Below, one piece after another: positions 9,577 through 15,825 of a stretch of 20,087 nt of DNA (the stretch's first letter is position 1; each line of letters begins with the position of its first letter). A program made the position numbers and the translations under genes. This stretch comes from an uncultured Clostridia bacterium (GTDB lineage Bacteria; Bacillota; Clostridia; Oscillospirales; Oscillospiraceae), in NCBI GenBank assembly GCA_937858235.1, contig CALLZZ010000517.1:1-20087 (forward strand). The letters run 5' to 3'. The notes below the pieces were generated by a model. It searched no databases, was not told where the DNA came from, and saw nothing but the letters and a program-made list of their open reading frames with translations.

Positions 9577-11001
9577 TCAATCCTCCTGTTCTTCGGTTTC
9601 TATATTCTCTTCATCAGCCTCCTCGTCAGACTGATCCTCAATATATTCATACTCAGGAATAATTTCTGAGCGAACATCTATTTCCCCAGTAACAGCGTCT
9701 GAAATGATCCTCGCCTTTAATTCCTGAAGATTTTTTATGTTCCCACGTTCTATCTCGATAGCCTTATCAATCTGGACAAGCTTCTGCTCAATCTCAGCAA
9801 GAATACTTTTCTGTTCTTCAACAGTCGGTATTCCAAGCGTAAAGTTCTTTATGTAATTAACGGATACTCGCTTCTGTCCAGCCGAACCCGTCATAACTTC
9901 TTCGCCAAGTTTCCTGAACGGCCTTGTCATCGTAATCATGTATAGATATTCAGAAATCACTTTATCTGAAGGTCGTAGATTTATAAATTCGGTAGTACCA
10001 AAACCTATATCCGAATCGAGATCGTCTAAGCAAGCTCCTTTTCCATTTTCAAAGCAAGGAGTAATCTTTGCTACCACAACATCTCCCTTTGCGAAAGATG
10101 AGAATCCAGTTCTTACCTCTGCAATTTTCTTCTTAATGGAGCAATCAATTTCTCCGGTTTCTGTAACATTTTCCATCGGAAGAAAAGTGACCAGTTCTGA
10201 GTCATCTTTTGTCTTAACAATATCTGCTATCGAGGCATTTGCTCTACAGATACGTTTTAGCGGCAAAACCTCCCACGAGTCCGGAATCTCGCCAAGCCAA
10301 TAAACACCACTATCTTTTTTCTCAGATTCCCTAAAGCCATGCAAAATGCCCTGATCTATAACAGCCTTGCGTAATTCCTTATACGCAGAAACTTGCTTTT
10401 TCTTGACAGCAATAAGACGATTGACCTCTGAAACCTTCCAATCAAGGTATTTTACGATCTGATCCTGCTCTTCACGCGGAGGAATCGGCAGCAGTACATT
10501 GCCAAGATAGTTCATTGAAATACGCATACGAACAGATGTAAGAACACCTTCATCGCTCTCGTGCATCAGGATACCTTTTCCAAGTCCTATAAGACTCCGC
10601 TGAAATGTAATCAACCTAAAGATGTAGTGGTAATACCAAATATTCTCATCTTCACGCGGATAAAAAGCATAGTAAACCGGACTGATTGCCCCATAATATT
10701 TGGACACACCAGCTGCACCGGAAACCACGTTCATACAATTGACAAGCAAATCGTTCTCACGGCAAATGTTATATTGCGTCAGATCATCTTTTGGCTTATT
10801 ACCTCCTGTGCCTTCTTTTTCAGCATAAGGAACAACACCCTGCTTTGCAGTCAGAGATAATATAAAATCAGTTTGAATCGGATTATTCCGCTCTTTTCTC
10901 ATGGCAAATACGCCCTTGAGACGTTTCATTTCCCAGTGTGATGGAATTTGTGCCACCCATTTCTGATCGACTGTAGTATAGGAAGCATATTCTTTATCCA
11001 T
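9577..11001 (-). CDS. hsdS: Type I restriction specificity subunit S
   Basis: 474 aa, DNA-recognition subunit with two target recognition domains. The first begins around IPSHWEMKRLKGVF (19-32) and ends at the conserved LPIPPREEQDQIVKYL, followed by a long helix (DWKVSEVNRLIAVKKKQV). The second begins at GEIPDSWEVLPLKRI and ends at the matching GIPTVEEQKSILAEIEQKLVQI and its helix. Each half specifies one side of a bipartite recognition sequence, and the helices set the spacer; the site itself cannot be predicted from sequence alone. The C-terminal 25 or so residues are strongly acidic (DQSDEEADEENIETEEQED), an unusual tail after the last helix. AGGAGG lies within the final codons of hsdM, and the ATG overlaps the hsdM stop region by 8 nt, indicating translational coupling. 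It looks more AT-rich than hsdM and hsdR, as is common for exchangeable specificity genes. Confidence 0.94.
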   Translation of the reverse strand: MDKEYASYTTVDQKWVAQIPSHWEMKRLKGVFAMRKERNNPIQTDFILSLTAKQGVVPYAEKEGTGGNKPKDDLTQYNICRENDLLVNCMNVVSGAAGVSKYYGAISPVYYAFYPREDENIWYYHYIFRLITFQRSLIGLGKGILMHESDEGVLTSVRMRISMNYLGNVLLPIPPREEQDQIVKYLDWKVSEVNRLIAVKKKQVSAYKELRKAVIDQGILHGFRESEKKDSGVYWLGEIPDSWEVLPLKRICRANASIADIVKTKDDSELVTFLPMENVTETGEIDCSIKKKIAEVRTGFSSFAKGDVVVAKITPCFENGKGACLDDLDSDIGFGTTEFINLRPSDKVISEYLYMITMTRPFRKLGEEVMTGSAGQKRVSVNYIKNFTLGIPTVEEQKSILAEIEQKLVQIDKAIEIERGNIKNLQELKARIISDAVTGEIDVRSEIIPEYEYIEDQSDEEADEENIETEEQED

Positions 11002-13006
11002 TTACGTTTCCTCCTACAATTCCTGCCAACATGCCATCAGCTTCTTTTTCGAGTTCATTCAAGGATGTGATAATCTCATCCATGCTTCTCAGATTTACAG
11101 GCCTATAAAAATACTTGTTAAAGCTGATTTCATAACCAATTTGAGTTTTCTTTTCATCAATCCATGCATCTGGAGCATAAGAGAGCACCTCGTTCTTCAT
11201 AAAGCCATCAATCCCACCCTCATAAGTAAATGGAATAAGCTCCGTATCACGCAAATCACTATCAGCCTCTCCTTTGACTGGATTTGCATTGGCATCTTTA
11301 ACGGTTATGAACGGACGGATTTTCTTCAAAACAGTGGTTTTCAACTTTGTAGCCTTAGCAAATGCAGCCCAATCGTCAAGCGGAGTACCAGACGGAACAG
11401 ATGTAATAGCTTTTTTAACCGCAGCAAGCTCATCTGCTTTTTTAAACACGCCTGCAGGAATTACACCATTTGGATTTACTCTCAACCTTAGAGGACGCTC
11501 AACCGTTACAGACCAATATGCAAAGTCATCATTGTTAAAGATCATACTAACTTCGCTTTCCTCCATTTCAAGGAAAATGCGCATAATCTCATTCCTAATA
11601 TCAGAAGTAAACTCGCAGTTCTTTTTTCCCATATTGCGAGGTAATGGCGACTTCATTTTTGAAGCATCAATAAGCTGGATTTTACCTTTACGTCGATCTT
11701 CCTTCTTGTTAGATAATATCCAGATAAAAGTACCGATTCCGGTGTTGTAAAACATATTGTCAGGGAGTGAAATAATCGCCTCTACCAAATCATTCTCAAT
11801 AAGATATCTACGAGTATTACTTTCTCCGCTTCCAGCATCTCCAGTGAAAATCGATGACCCGTTATGTACCTCTGCGATACGGCTACCGAGCTCTGTGTCC
11901 TTTTTCATCTTCGCCACATTATTCAGCAGGAACAGGAGCTGTCCATCACTGGTACGCGGGATCATCGGCATGACATCCCCACCCTCAAGATAAGTATTGA
12001 AACGAGTATCGAGGATTTCCTTCTTGCCGCCCATCTTCTCTGCATCGGTCTTCCAGCTCTTACCGTAAGGCGGATTCGAGAGCATGAAGTCAAACTGACG
12101 TGATGCGTGTTGATCGTCAGAAAGTGTGGAGCCATACATGATATGTTCCGCTTCTTCGCCGTCACCTTTCAGCAGCATATCCGCAGTACAGATAGCATAA
12201 GTCTCAGGATTGATTTCCTGCCCGAACAGATGGATAGCGACTTCTTTGCCGCGTCTCTTAGCCAGCGTCAAAAGTCTGTCCTGAGCAACGGTGAGCATAC
12301 CACCCGTACCGCAGGCTCCGTCATAGCAGGAGTAGGAAGCGTCCTTGATCTTGTCTGCAATTGGCATAAACACAAGGTCAGCCATGAGCTCGACAACATC
12401 ACGAGGTGTCCAGTGTTCTCCGGCTTCCTCGTTGTTCTCCTCATTAAACTTACGGATCAGTTCCTCAAAGATGGTACCCATGCCATGATTATCAAGGCCG
12501 GGATGCTTAAGGATCGTCTTTGACTCATCCTTATAAATCGGATTCGGGCTCAAGTTGATGTCAGAAGATGTAAACTTTTCAATGACCGCGCCAAGAATAT
12601 CCGCATCCACCATCGTGTCGATCTGGTTACGGAACTTGAATTTATCCAATATCACCTGAACATTGGGAGAAAAGCCATCCAGATACGCTTTGAAGTCAGC
12701 CTTCAAGGTCTGTGCTTTAGAACGGCTGGTCAAATCCTTCAGAAGGAAGGGAGACGCATTACAAAAAGCCTGACCTGCTGCATTACACAGCGCAGGCCAC
12801 TGATTATCGATTTTTGCAGCATCCAGCTGCTTCTTCATTGCCAGCACTGCCGGTTTTGTCTCTTCCAGCATGGCATCGAGACGACGAATAACCGTCATCG
12901 GCAAAATAACGTCACGATACTTGCCGCGCACATACACATCGCGCAGGCAGTCGTCTGCGATTCCCCATATAAAACTTACTATCTGATTGTGAACCTGATT
13001 GTCCAT
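10994..13006 (-). CDS. hsdM: Type I restriction-modification N6-adenine methyltransferase M subunit
   Basis: 670 aa, modification subunit that transfers a methyl group from S-adenosylmethionine to adenine N6 as part of HsdM2S. The N-terminal helical HsdM domain (FIWGIADDCLRDVYVRGKYRDVILPMTVIRRLD) is followed by GTIFEELIRKFNEENNEEAGEHWTPRDVVELM, the SAM-binding motif DGACGTGG at 229-236, and the catalytic NPPY at 311-314. The frame extends upstream to a GTG at 13045, but CGGAGG lies 9 nt before the ATG at 13006 and that GTG falls inside a palindrome, so ATG is chosen. The 83-nt gap upstream is the largest between genes of the operon and may carry a second control point. Intact; it should also protect host DNA against the HsdR nuclease. 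Confidence 0.95.
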   Translation of the reverse strand: MDNQVHNQIVSFIWGIADDCLRDVYVRGKYRDVILPMTVIRRLDAMLEETKPAVLAMKKQLDAAKIDNQWPALCNAAGQAFCNASPFLLKDLTSRSKAQTLKADFKAYLDGFSPNVQVILDKFKFRNQIDTMVDADILGAVIEKFTSSDINLSPNPIYKDESKTILKHPGLDNHGMGTIFEELIRKFNEENNEEAGEHWTPRDVVELMADLVFMPIADKIKDASYSCYDGACGTGGMLTVAQDRLLTLAKRRGKEVAIHLFGQEINPETYAICTADMLLKGDGEEAEHIMYGSTLSDDQHASRQFDFMLSNPPYGKSWKTDAEKMGGKKEILDTRFNTYLEGGDVMPMIPRTSDGQLLFLLNNVAKMKKDTELGSRIAEVHNGSSIFTGDAGSGESNTRRYLIENDLVEAIISLPDNMFYNTGIGTFIWILSNKKEDRRKGKIQLIDASKMKSPLPRNMGKKNCEFTSDIRNEIMRIFLEMEESEVSMIFNNDDFAYWSVTVERPLRLRVNPNGVIPAGVFKKADELAAVKKAITSVPSGTPLDDWAAFAKATKLKTTVLKKIRPFITVKDANANPVKGEADSDLRDTELIPFTYEGGIDGFMKNEVLSYAPDAWIDEKKTQIGYEISFNKYFYRPVNLRSMDEIITSLNELEKEADGMLAGIVGGNVNG

Positions 13007-13028
13007 TACAATTTTCCTCCGTTTGTCC

Positions 13029-13045
13029 GTGGCATAGTTTGCCAC
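13029..13045. promoter_or_regulatory. 17-bp palindrome upstream of hsdM, candidate operator
   Basis: GTGGCATAGTTTGCCAC is a perfect 6-bp inverted repeat with a 5-bp centre, lying 22 nt upstream of the hsdM ATG. On the minus strand two TATAGA hexamers lie just upstream, at 13046-13051 (touching the palindrome) and 13059-13064, though no convincing -35 box goes with either. The position fits an operator at an internal promoter, plausibly bound by the HTH protein encoded next door, or an RNA hairpin in the hsdM leader. The role is inferred. Confidence 0.4.
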
Positions 13046-13089
13046 TCTATATTTTCATTCTATAAAATCTGCTGTCCCATAAACCGGAC

Positions 13090-13317
13090 TCACTCGGCGT
13101 CCTGCTCTTCTTTTTCAGGCACGTTATCATCGGATGCTCCACCGGAGCGAATCCAATCATCGACTTCTGAGAGTTTGAATTTCCACAGTCTGCCGACTTT
13201 GTACGCAGGCATATTTCGTTTTGAAATCCACTGCAAAATAGTCTCTCGTCCAACACCGAGATATGCCTGTACATCTTTTAATGTTACCCATTTTTCAACC
13301 TGCAGTTGATCGCTCAC
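13090..13317 (-). CDS. Small HTH_17 / excisionase-family DNA-binding protein
   Basis: 75 aa with a GTG start; GGAGG lies 7 nt upstream. Residues 9-58 match the MerR-like winged helix of the excisionase family: WVTLKDVQAYLGVGRETILQWI then KRNMPAYKVGRLWKFKLSEVDDWI. The tail (SGGASDDNVPEKEEQDAE) is short and acidic. Such proteins either aid excision of mobile elements or act as small transcription factors, and genes of this kind are frequent directly upstream of type I restriction operons in Clostridia. Here it lies 16 nt after the first operon gene and 83 nt before hsdM, next to a 17-bp palindrome, so control of the restriction genes is the more likely role; this is inference from position. Confidence 0.85.
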   Translation of the reverse strand: MSDQLQVEKWVTLKDVQAYLGVGRETILQWISKRNMPAYKVGRLWKFKLSEVDDWIRSGGASDDNVPEKEEQDAE

Positions 13318-13333
13318 TTTATTACCTCCATCT

Positions 13334-14188
13334 TTAAGAGTTCTTCCTTTTGAACTTTACATCTATTTCTATATCGAACATTCGGCTACCGGGATAGCAA
13401 TCATTATCATCGCTGTCTACCATGATCCAATGACAAGTCGTGTGCCCTTCAAATGGTCTGAGCTCAATGACCGCAGAGATTTCTACGCCTGTTTTCGGCG
13501 GCGTCTCCGGTATTTCAATGCAGTTGCTTTCTGCCCGTGGCCTTATCTCATCATGATTGGAAAGATACAGCTTTCGGCCACGCCATGTTTGCGTGCCCAG
13601 ATTGGAAAATTTCCACGTTACCGTCAGCTTCTCATACATGAAACCGGAATAGCTTCTCTTGTGATCCGGCTTGATGTACACCGTGTCGTCCGGGTACAGA
13701 GACGATATGTGGTGAAAAGAGCTGGGCTCCTGTTCCGGCTCCTCCAAAAGCTGCTGATAAGTCATTGCCACAATATCCGCAGCATCTTCCTTATCGCTAT
13801 CAATAAAAGCTTTGAACTGAACCGCAAGTGCTCTCCGGAGTGCTTGCGGATTTTTTTCTGCTGTGGGTGGAATTGCGAAGGCAAGCATTACGTCGCCGTA
13901 CTTATTCTTGTCGATGATCTTTTCAAAATATGCGCATAAGCCATCTTCATTGAAAGTCTTAAAAGAGGCCTTCAGGTCTGGAGACATCTTCCTCGACCCG
14001 TCAAATAGCTTTCGCTCCAAGGGTACATCGTCTGACTTTAGTCTATCGCCCTGCTTGTGCGAGAAATAATTGCTCCCCGCTTCAATAAAGCAGAAGGAAA
14101 CAAATATCCCGTTGTTTTTTCGGCTCGGATAATACATCTGTGCTGCCGTGCTCGGAAATATCCGGCTGAAATATTCACTTAATTCCAA
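13334..14188 (-). CDS. Unrecognised protein with C-terminal NBR1-type Ig-like domain
   Basis: 284 aa from a TTG start at 14188; GGAGG lies exactly 7 nt upstream, much better than the upstream in-frame ATG at 14251, which has no ribosome-binding site and would add 21 residues. The C-terminal 120 or so residues (from about VYIKPDHKRSYSGFMYEKL) read as an NBR1/FW-type beta sandwich: TVTWKFSNLGTQTWRGRKLYL, a proline-rich turn (IEIPETPPKTGVEISAVIEL), then GHTTCHWIMVDSDDNDCYPG and a final strand DIEIDVKF. This domain binds protein partners in eukaryotic NBR1; in bacteria it is found in assorted poorly studied proteins. I do not recognise the first 160 or so residues, which contain a Ser/Arg-rich YYPSRKNNGIFVSFCF segment and mixed helices. 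No signal peptide or membrane segment is seen. As the first gene of the defence operon it may be a sensor, adaptor or regulator; no function is proven. Confidence 0.8.
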   Translation of the reverse strand: MELSEYFSRIFPSTAAQMYYPSRKNNGIFVSFCFIEAGSNYFSHKQGDRLKSDDVPLERKLFDGSRKMSPDLKASFKTFNEDGLCAYFEKIIDKNKYGDVMLAFAIPPTAEKNPQALRRALAVQFKAFIDSDKEDAADIVAMTYQQLLEEPEQEPSSFHHISSLYPDDTVYIKPDHKRSYSGFMYEKLTVTWKFSNLGTQTWRGRKLYLSNHDEIRPRAESNCIEIPETPPKTGVEISAVIELRPFEGHTTCHWIMVDSDDNDCYPGSRMFDIEIDVKFKRKNS

Positions 14189-14209
14189 TCGAATACCTCC
14201 TCTCAGATC

Positions 14210-14232
14210 TTGTCCTATGTTTTGTCCTATGT
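14210..14232. repeat. Tandem 11-bp direct repeat in the operon leader
   Basis: TTGTCCTATGT occurs at 14210-14220 and again at 14222-14232, a 12-bp period close to one helical turn. It lies 22-44 nt upstream of the TTG start, inside the transcribed leader. Such phasing suits a tandem protein-binding site, but a chance duplication is possible. Confidence 0.5.
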
Positions 14233-14333
14233 GTCTCACGTTACCGGTCAAGCCGTCTCATTTTGCCGTGCGAAACTATAAACAAGCAGGGCAAAGAAGG
14301 CAAAAGCCGACAATGTGAGACCTTAACTATTTA

Positions 14334-14362
14334 ATTATACACAGAAACACCATCTCTGTCAA
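14334..14362 (-). promoter_or_regulatory. Consensus sigma-A promoter of the defence operon
   Basis: On the minus strand TTGACA (14362-14357) and TATAAT (14339-14334) are separated by exactly 17 nt, a perfect housekeeping consensus. Transcription should start near 14327, giving a leader of about 139 nt before the TTG start at 14188. It is the only strong promoter I see for the nine minus-strand genes. The leader carries the 11-bp direct repeat and inverted copies of GTGAGAC (14315-14321) and GTCTCAC (14233-14239), so control after initiation or by a repressor near the start site is possible. Confidence 0.85.
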
Positions 14363-14532
14363 TAGTCGATAGTTATAAACTCACATAAACCGACAAAGAA
14401 CCACTTCATTGCACTCCTCATCAAAAACCTTGGATGCATCCCCTGATCAAGGATGAGTTCAGTTTCCAAGGGTGGTGCAAATAACGCAGCTGACTTCTGA
14501 ACGGAAGGCTGAGCAGGAAGGAGATGAAAAAC
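14363..14532. other. Divergent intergenic region, plus-strand side
   Basis: About 170 nt between the defence promoter and the first plus-strand gene. I see no convincing plus-strand promoter here. A 10-bp palindrome GGATGCATCC lies at 14432-14441 and a near-palindrome CCTGATCAAGG follows at 14443-14453. No conserved reading frame is apparent; the segment may contain a remnant of what lay here before the defence operon arrived, but this cannot be shown. Confidence 0.4.
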
Positions 14533-14727
14533 GTGACTAAAGACGAACGCGAGAATTGGATTATCAATATCGAAAACACCGCATCTACGATCAGCTCCCA
14601 ATTGGGATCAGCTGTAGTTGACGGAGTATTCCAGCGATACGGCGCTCACAGCGTCGAAAACCTAAATCCGAGTGATCTGCCGGACGTATTCAGCGAGTTA
14701 TACGCCATCGAAGCGGATCTCAGATAA
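14533..14727 (+). CDS. Small conserved phage-type protein of unknown function
   Basis: 64 aa from the GTG at 14533 (MTKDERENWIINIENTASTI...). A strong AGGAAGGAG ends at 14523: it abuts the in-frame ATG at 14524, leaving no spacing, but lies 9 nt before the GTG, so the GTG is preferred (the ATG would add MKN). The sequence is mostly helical and acidic, with STISSQLGSAVVDGVFQRYGAHSVENLNPSDLPDVFSELYAIEADLR. Similar short proteins occur, from memory, in early regions of Clostridia phages and integrative elements. It has no metal motif, membrane segment or HTH that I can see. It is first in the plus-strand module and is followed by an RNA-rich gap. Confidence 0.65.
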   Translation: MTKDERENWIINIENTASTISSQLGSAVVDGVFQRYGAHSVENLNPSDLPDVFSELYAIEADLR

Positions 14728-14764
14728 CGGTCAATGCCCTGAGCAAGGCATAAAAAGGCTCACC

Positions 14765-14811
14765 GCTATGAACGCTCACCCGGCATGCAGAGTGGCTCGA
14801 ACGATCATAGC
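14765..14811 (+). ncRNA. Predicted RNA hairpin in the 14728-14949 gap
   Basis: GCTATGA (14765-14771) pairs perfectly with TCATAGC (14805-14811) around a 33-nt loop that could fold further. It lies between the small conserved gene and the terminator-like hairpin, and no reading frame covers it. It may be part of a structured leader or a small RNA ending at the U-tract at 14902. Predicted by eye only. Confidence 0.35.
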
Positions 14812-14839
14812 AGTCACAAGTAAATAAACACCAACCTAC

Positions 14840-14902
14840 GAGCGTGGTTGGCAACTGAAACGGATTTTTTCCCGTTCCGGTCGGCCTTCCACGCTCTTTT
14901 TT
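14840..14902 (+). terminator. Long two-tier hairpin with U-tract (terminator or attenuator)
   Basis: GAGCGTGG (14840-14847) pairs with CCACGCTC (14889-14896), followed by six T residues (14897-14902). Inside it AACGG (14859-14863) pairs with CCGTT (14872-14876) around an AT-rich loop. The outer stem plus T-tract has the form of a Rho-independent terminator, but the 41-nt interior is unusually large and structured. It stands 48 nt upstream of the next gene with no visible promoter in between, so it may be a conditional attenuator or the 3' end of a small RNA. Confidence 0.6.
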
Positions 14903-14904
14903 CA

Positions 14905-14945
14905 TGAGACCTCCGGTTCGGGAACCACACGAAAATCGGAGGTTT
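14905..14945 (+). promoter_or_regulatory. Hairpin that would hide the ribosome-binding site of the sigma-like gene
   Basis: TGAGACCTCCG (14905-14915) can pair with CGGAGGTTTTA (14937-14947) in an 11-bp stem that includes two G-U pairs. The 3' arm holds GGAGG, the ribosome-binding site 7 nt before the ATG at 14950. The loop has its own small hairpin (GGTTC/GAACC). Folding would block translation, so a switch by a ligand, protein, antisense RNA or coupled translation is plausible. This is inferred from base pairing alone. Confidence 0.5.
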
Positions 14946-14949
14946 TATC

Positions 14950-15462
14950 ATGCAAAACAATGAAAATCAGAAGACTTACTTTATTTACGTTCGTAGCACC
15001 GGTGAGAAGGTGCCGGTCACCAAAGAACAGCACGATTCTTTTTATAAGGAAGCTGACCGCATCCGTCACAAGGAGCAGGATCACGGCAGGTGCATGTGTC
15101 CTTACCGTTTCATCTGGAAGTGCGACGGTGACTGCATCGGCTGCGAATACCATGCGGCAGGCGACATTACTTCTCTGGATCAGCCACTCCCTGATGGCAA
15201 CGGCACCCTCGGCGACTATATTCCCGACCGCAGTAAACCGATGGAGGAAGTCATCGCCGACCGTATGCTCTTAGAGCAGCTCTTTGCCAGACTGCGTGAG
15301 CTCGACCCGGAGGCCGATACCATCATCCAGCTTTGGAAGGATCACCCGGAGGGTATTTCCGACCGCGCCATTGCAAGAGAACTTGGTCGTCCGCAGAAGA
15401 CCTTCGCGGATCAGATGAAGAAGTATCGCACCGACCTGCGCAGGATTACTGGCGATAAGTAA
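14950..15462 (+). CDS. Cys-rich protein with C-terminal sigma-like helix-turn-helix
   Basis: 170 aa. The first 40 residues (KTYFIYVRSTGEKVPVTKEQHDSFYKEADRIRH) resemble the start of sigma-factor-like proteins common in Clostridia mobile elements. A Cys cluster follows (C48, C50, C58, C62, C65 and H68, in CMCPYRFIWKCDGDCIGCEYH) that could bind zinc. The C-terminal part (ADRMLLEQLFARLRELDPEADTIIQLW then ISDRAIARELGRPQKTFADQMKKYRTDLRRI) looks like sigma-70 region 4, a DNA-binding HTH. It lacks region 2, so it is probably a phage transcription regulator rather than a full sigma factor. Its ribosome-binding site lies in a hairpin and a terminator follows directly, so it forms its own transcription unit. 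The target is unknown. Confidence 0.75.
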   Translation: MQNNENQKTYFIYVRSTGEKVPVTKEQHDSFYKEADRIRHKEQDHGRCMCPYRFIWKCDGDCIGCEYHAAGDITSLDQPLPDGNGTLGDYIPDRSKPMEEVIADRMLLEQLFARLRELDPEADTIIQLWKDHPEGISDRAIARELGRPQKTFADQMKKYRTDLRRITGDK

Positions 15463-15485
15463 CACCAAGACCACGAACCACACCC

Positions 15486-15530
15486 TTTCCGGCCACTGTC
15501 CCTCAATCGGATGGTGGTCGGAAATTTTTT
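15486..15530 (+). terminator. Rho-independent terminator after the sigma-like gene
   Basis: TTTCCGGCCAC (15486-15496) pairs with GTGGTCGGAAA (15514-15524) in an 11-bp stem with one G-U pair, followed by six T residues (15525-15530). It lies 23 nt after the stop at 15462 and ends just before the 38-nt repeat. Confidence 0.85.
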
Positions 15531-15532
15531 AT

Positions 15533-15570
15533 AAAATCCTCCGCTCAAATCGGCAGTTCATCTCCAGTGG
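15533..15570 (+). repeat. 38-nt intergenic repeat, copy 1
   Basis: This segment matches 20050-20087 at 34 of 38 positions; the differences are one base near the left end and a cluster of three in the middle. Both copies share TCCGCTCAAATC and GTTCATCTCCAGTGG. TCCGCT and AGTGGA can pair across a 20-nt loop in this copy. It stands between a terminator and a gene start, so a promoter, operator or processing signal of the phage module is likely. Confidence 0.8.
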
Positions 15571-15574
15571 AAGG

Positions 15575-15600
15575 TGAAGGCAAGAGAACACAGGCCTTCA
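15575..15600 (+). promoter_or_regulatory. Small hairpin in the 5' leader of the 69-aa gene
   Basis: TGAAGGC (15575-15581) pairs with GCCTTCA (15594-15600) around a 12-nt loop. It follows copy 1 of the repeat by 4 nt and ends 15 nt before the ATG at 15616. There is no T-tract, so it is not a terminator; it may stabilise or regulate the message. Confidence 0.35.
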
Positions 15601-15615
15601 GAAAGCGAGGTGAAC

Positions 15616-15825
15616 ATGATGTACCGCAGTTACGCAGACACCGGCGGCAACGTGAACGAGGAGATCAAACTCCTGAATTCCATCAGTCACGTATCCGCCA
15701 GACTGGCAAGGAACCTTTCACTCCTTGCCGCAAGCCAATCCGAGGAAGGAGGAAAAGAGAATGTCAAAGATGGCAGAAATGGCACAGACCATCGAAGAGC
15801 TCCGCACCGCTGCTGCTTCTATTAA
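15616..15825 (+). CDS. Small hypothetical protein of the phage early module
   Basis: 69 aa. AGCGAGGTGA precedes a double ATG at 15616. The sequence (MMYRSYADTGGNVNEEIKLLNSISHVSARLARNLSLLAAS) is helical with hydrophobic repeats; the remaining 27 residues overlap the next gene in another frame by 65 nt and look unlike a conserved sequence, so the functional part is probably the first 45 residues. It is the first gene after the 38-nt repeat and sits with the replication genes. I do not recognise a domain. Confidence 0.6.
   Translation: MMYRSYADTGGNVNEEIKLLNSISHVSARLARNLSLLAASQSEEGGKENVKDGRNGTDHRRAPHRCCFY

Noticed and set aside
13047..13274. Alternative minus-strand frame of 75 codons over the HTH gene
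   Set aside because: It overlaps the well-supported HTH_17 protein in a different frame, has no matching ribosome-binding site, and its product has no domain pattern.
14189..14251. Upstream ATG start for the NBR1-type Ig-like protein
   Set aside because: No ribosome-binding site precedes it, and its extra 21 codons run through the direct repeat and GGAGG. The TTG at 14188 has ideal spacing.
14432..14453. Palindrome GGATGCATCC and near-palindrome CCTGATCAAGG as a repressor operator
   Set aside because: Each is short and single-copy, and no promoter elements align with them. They are noted with the region but not called as a site.
14359..14601. Minus-strand 80-codon frame across the divergent region
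   Set aside because: It covers the intergenic region and the antisense of a small conserved gene, and begins inside that gene; no ribosome-binding site or conserved pattern.
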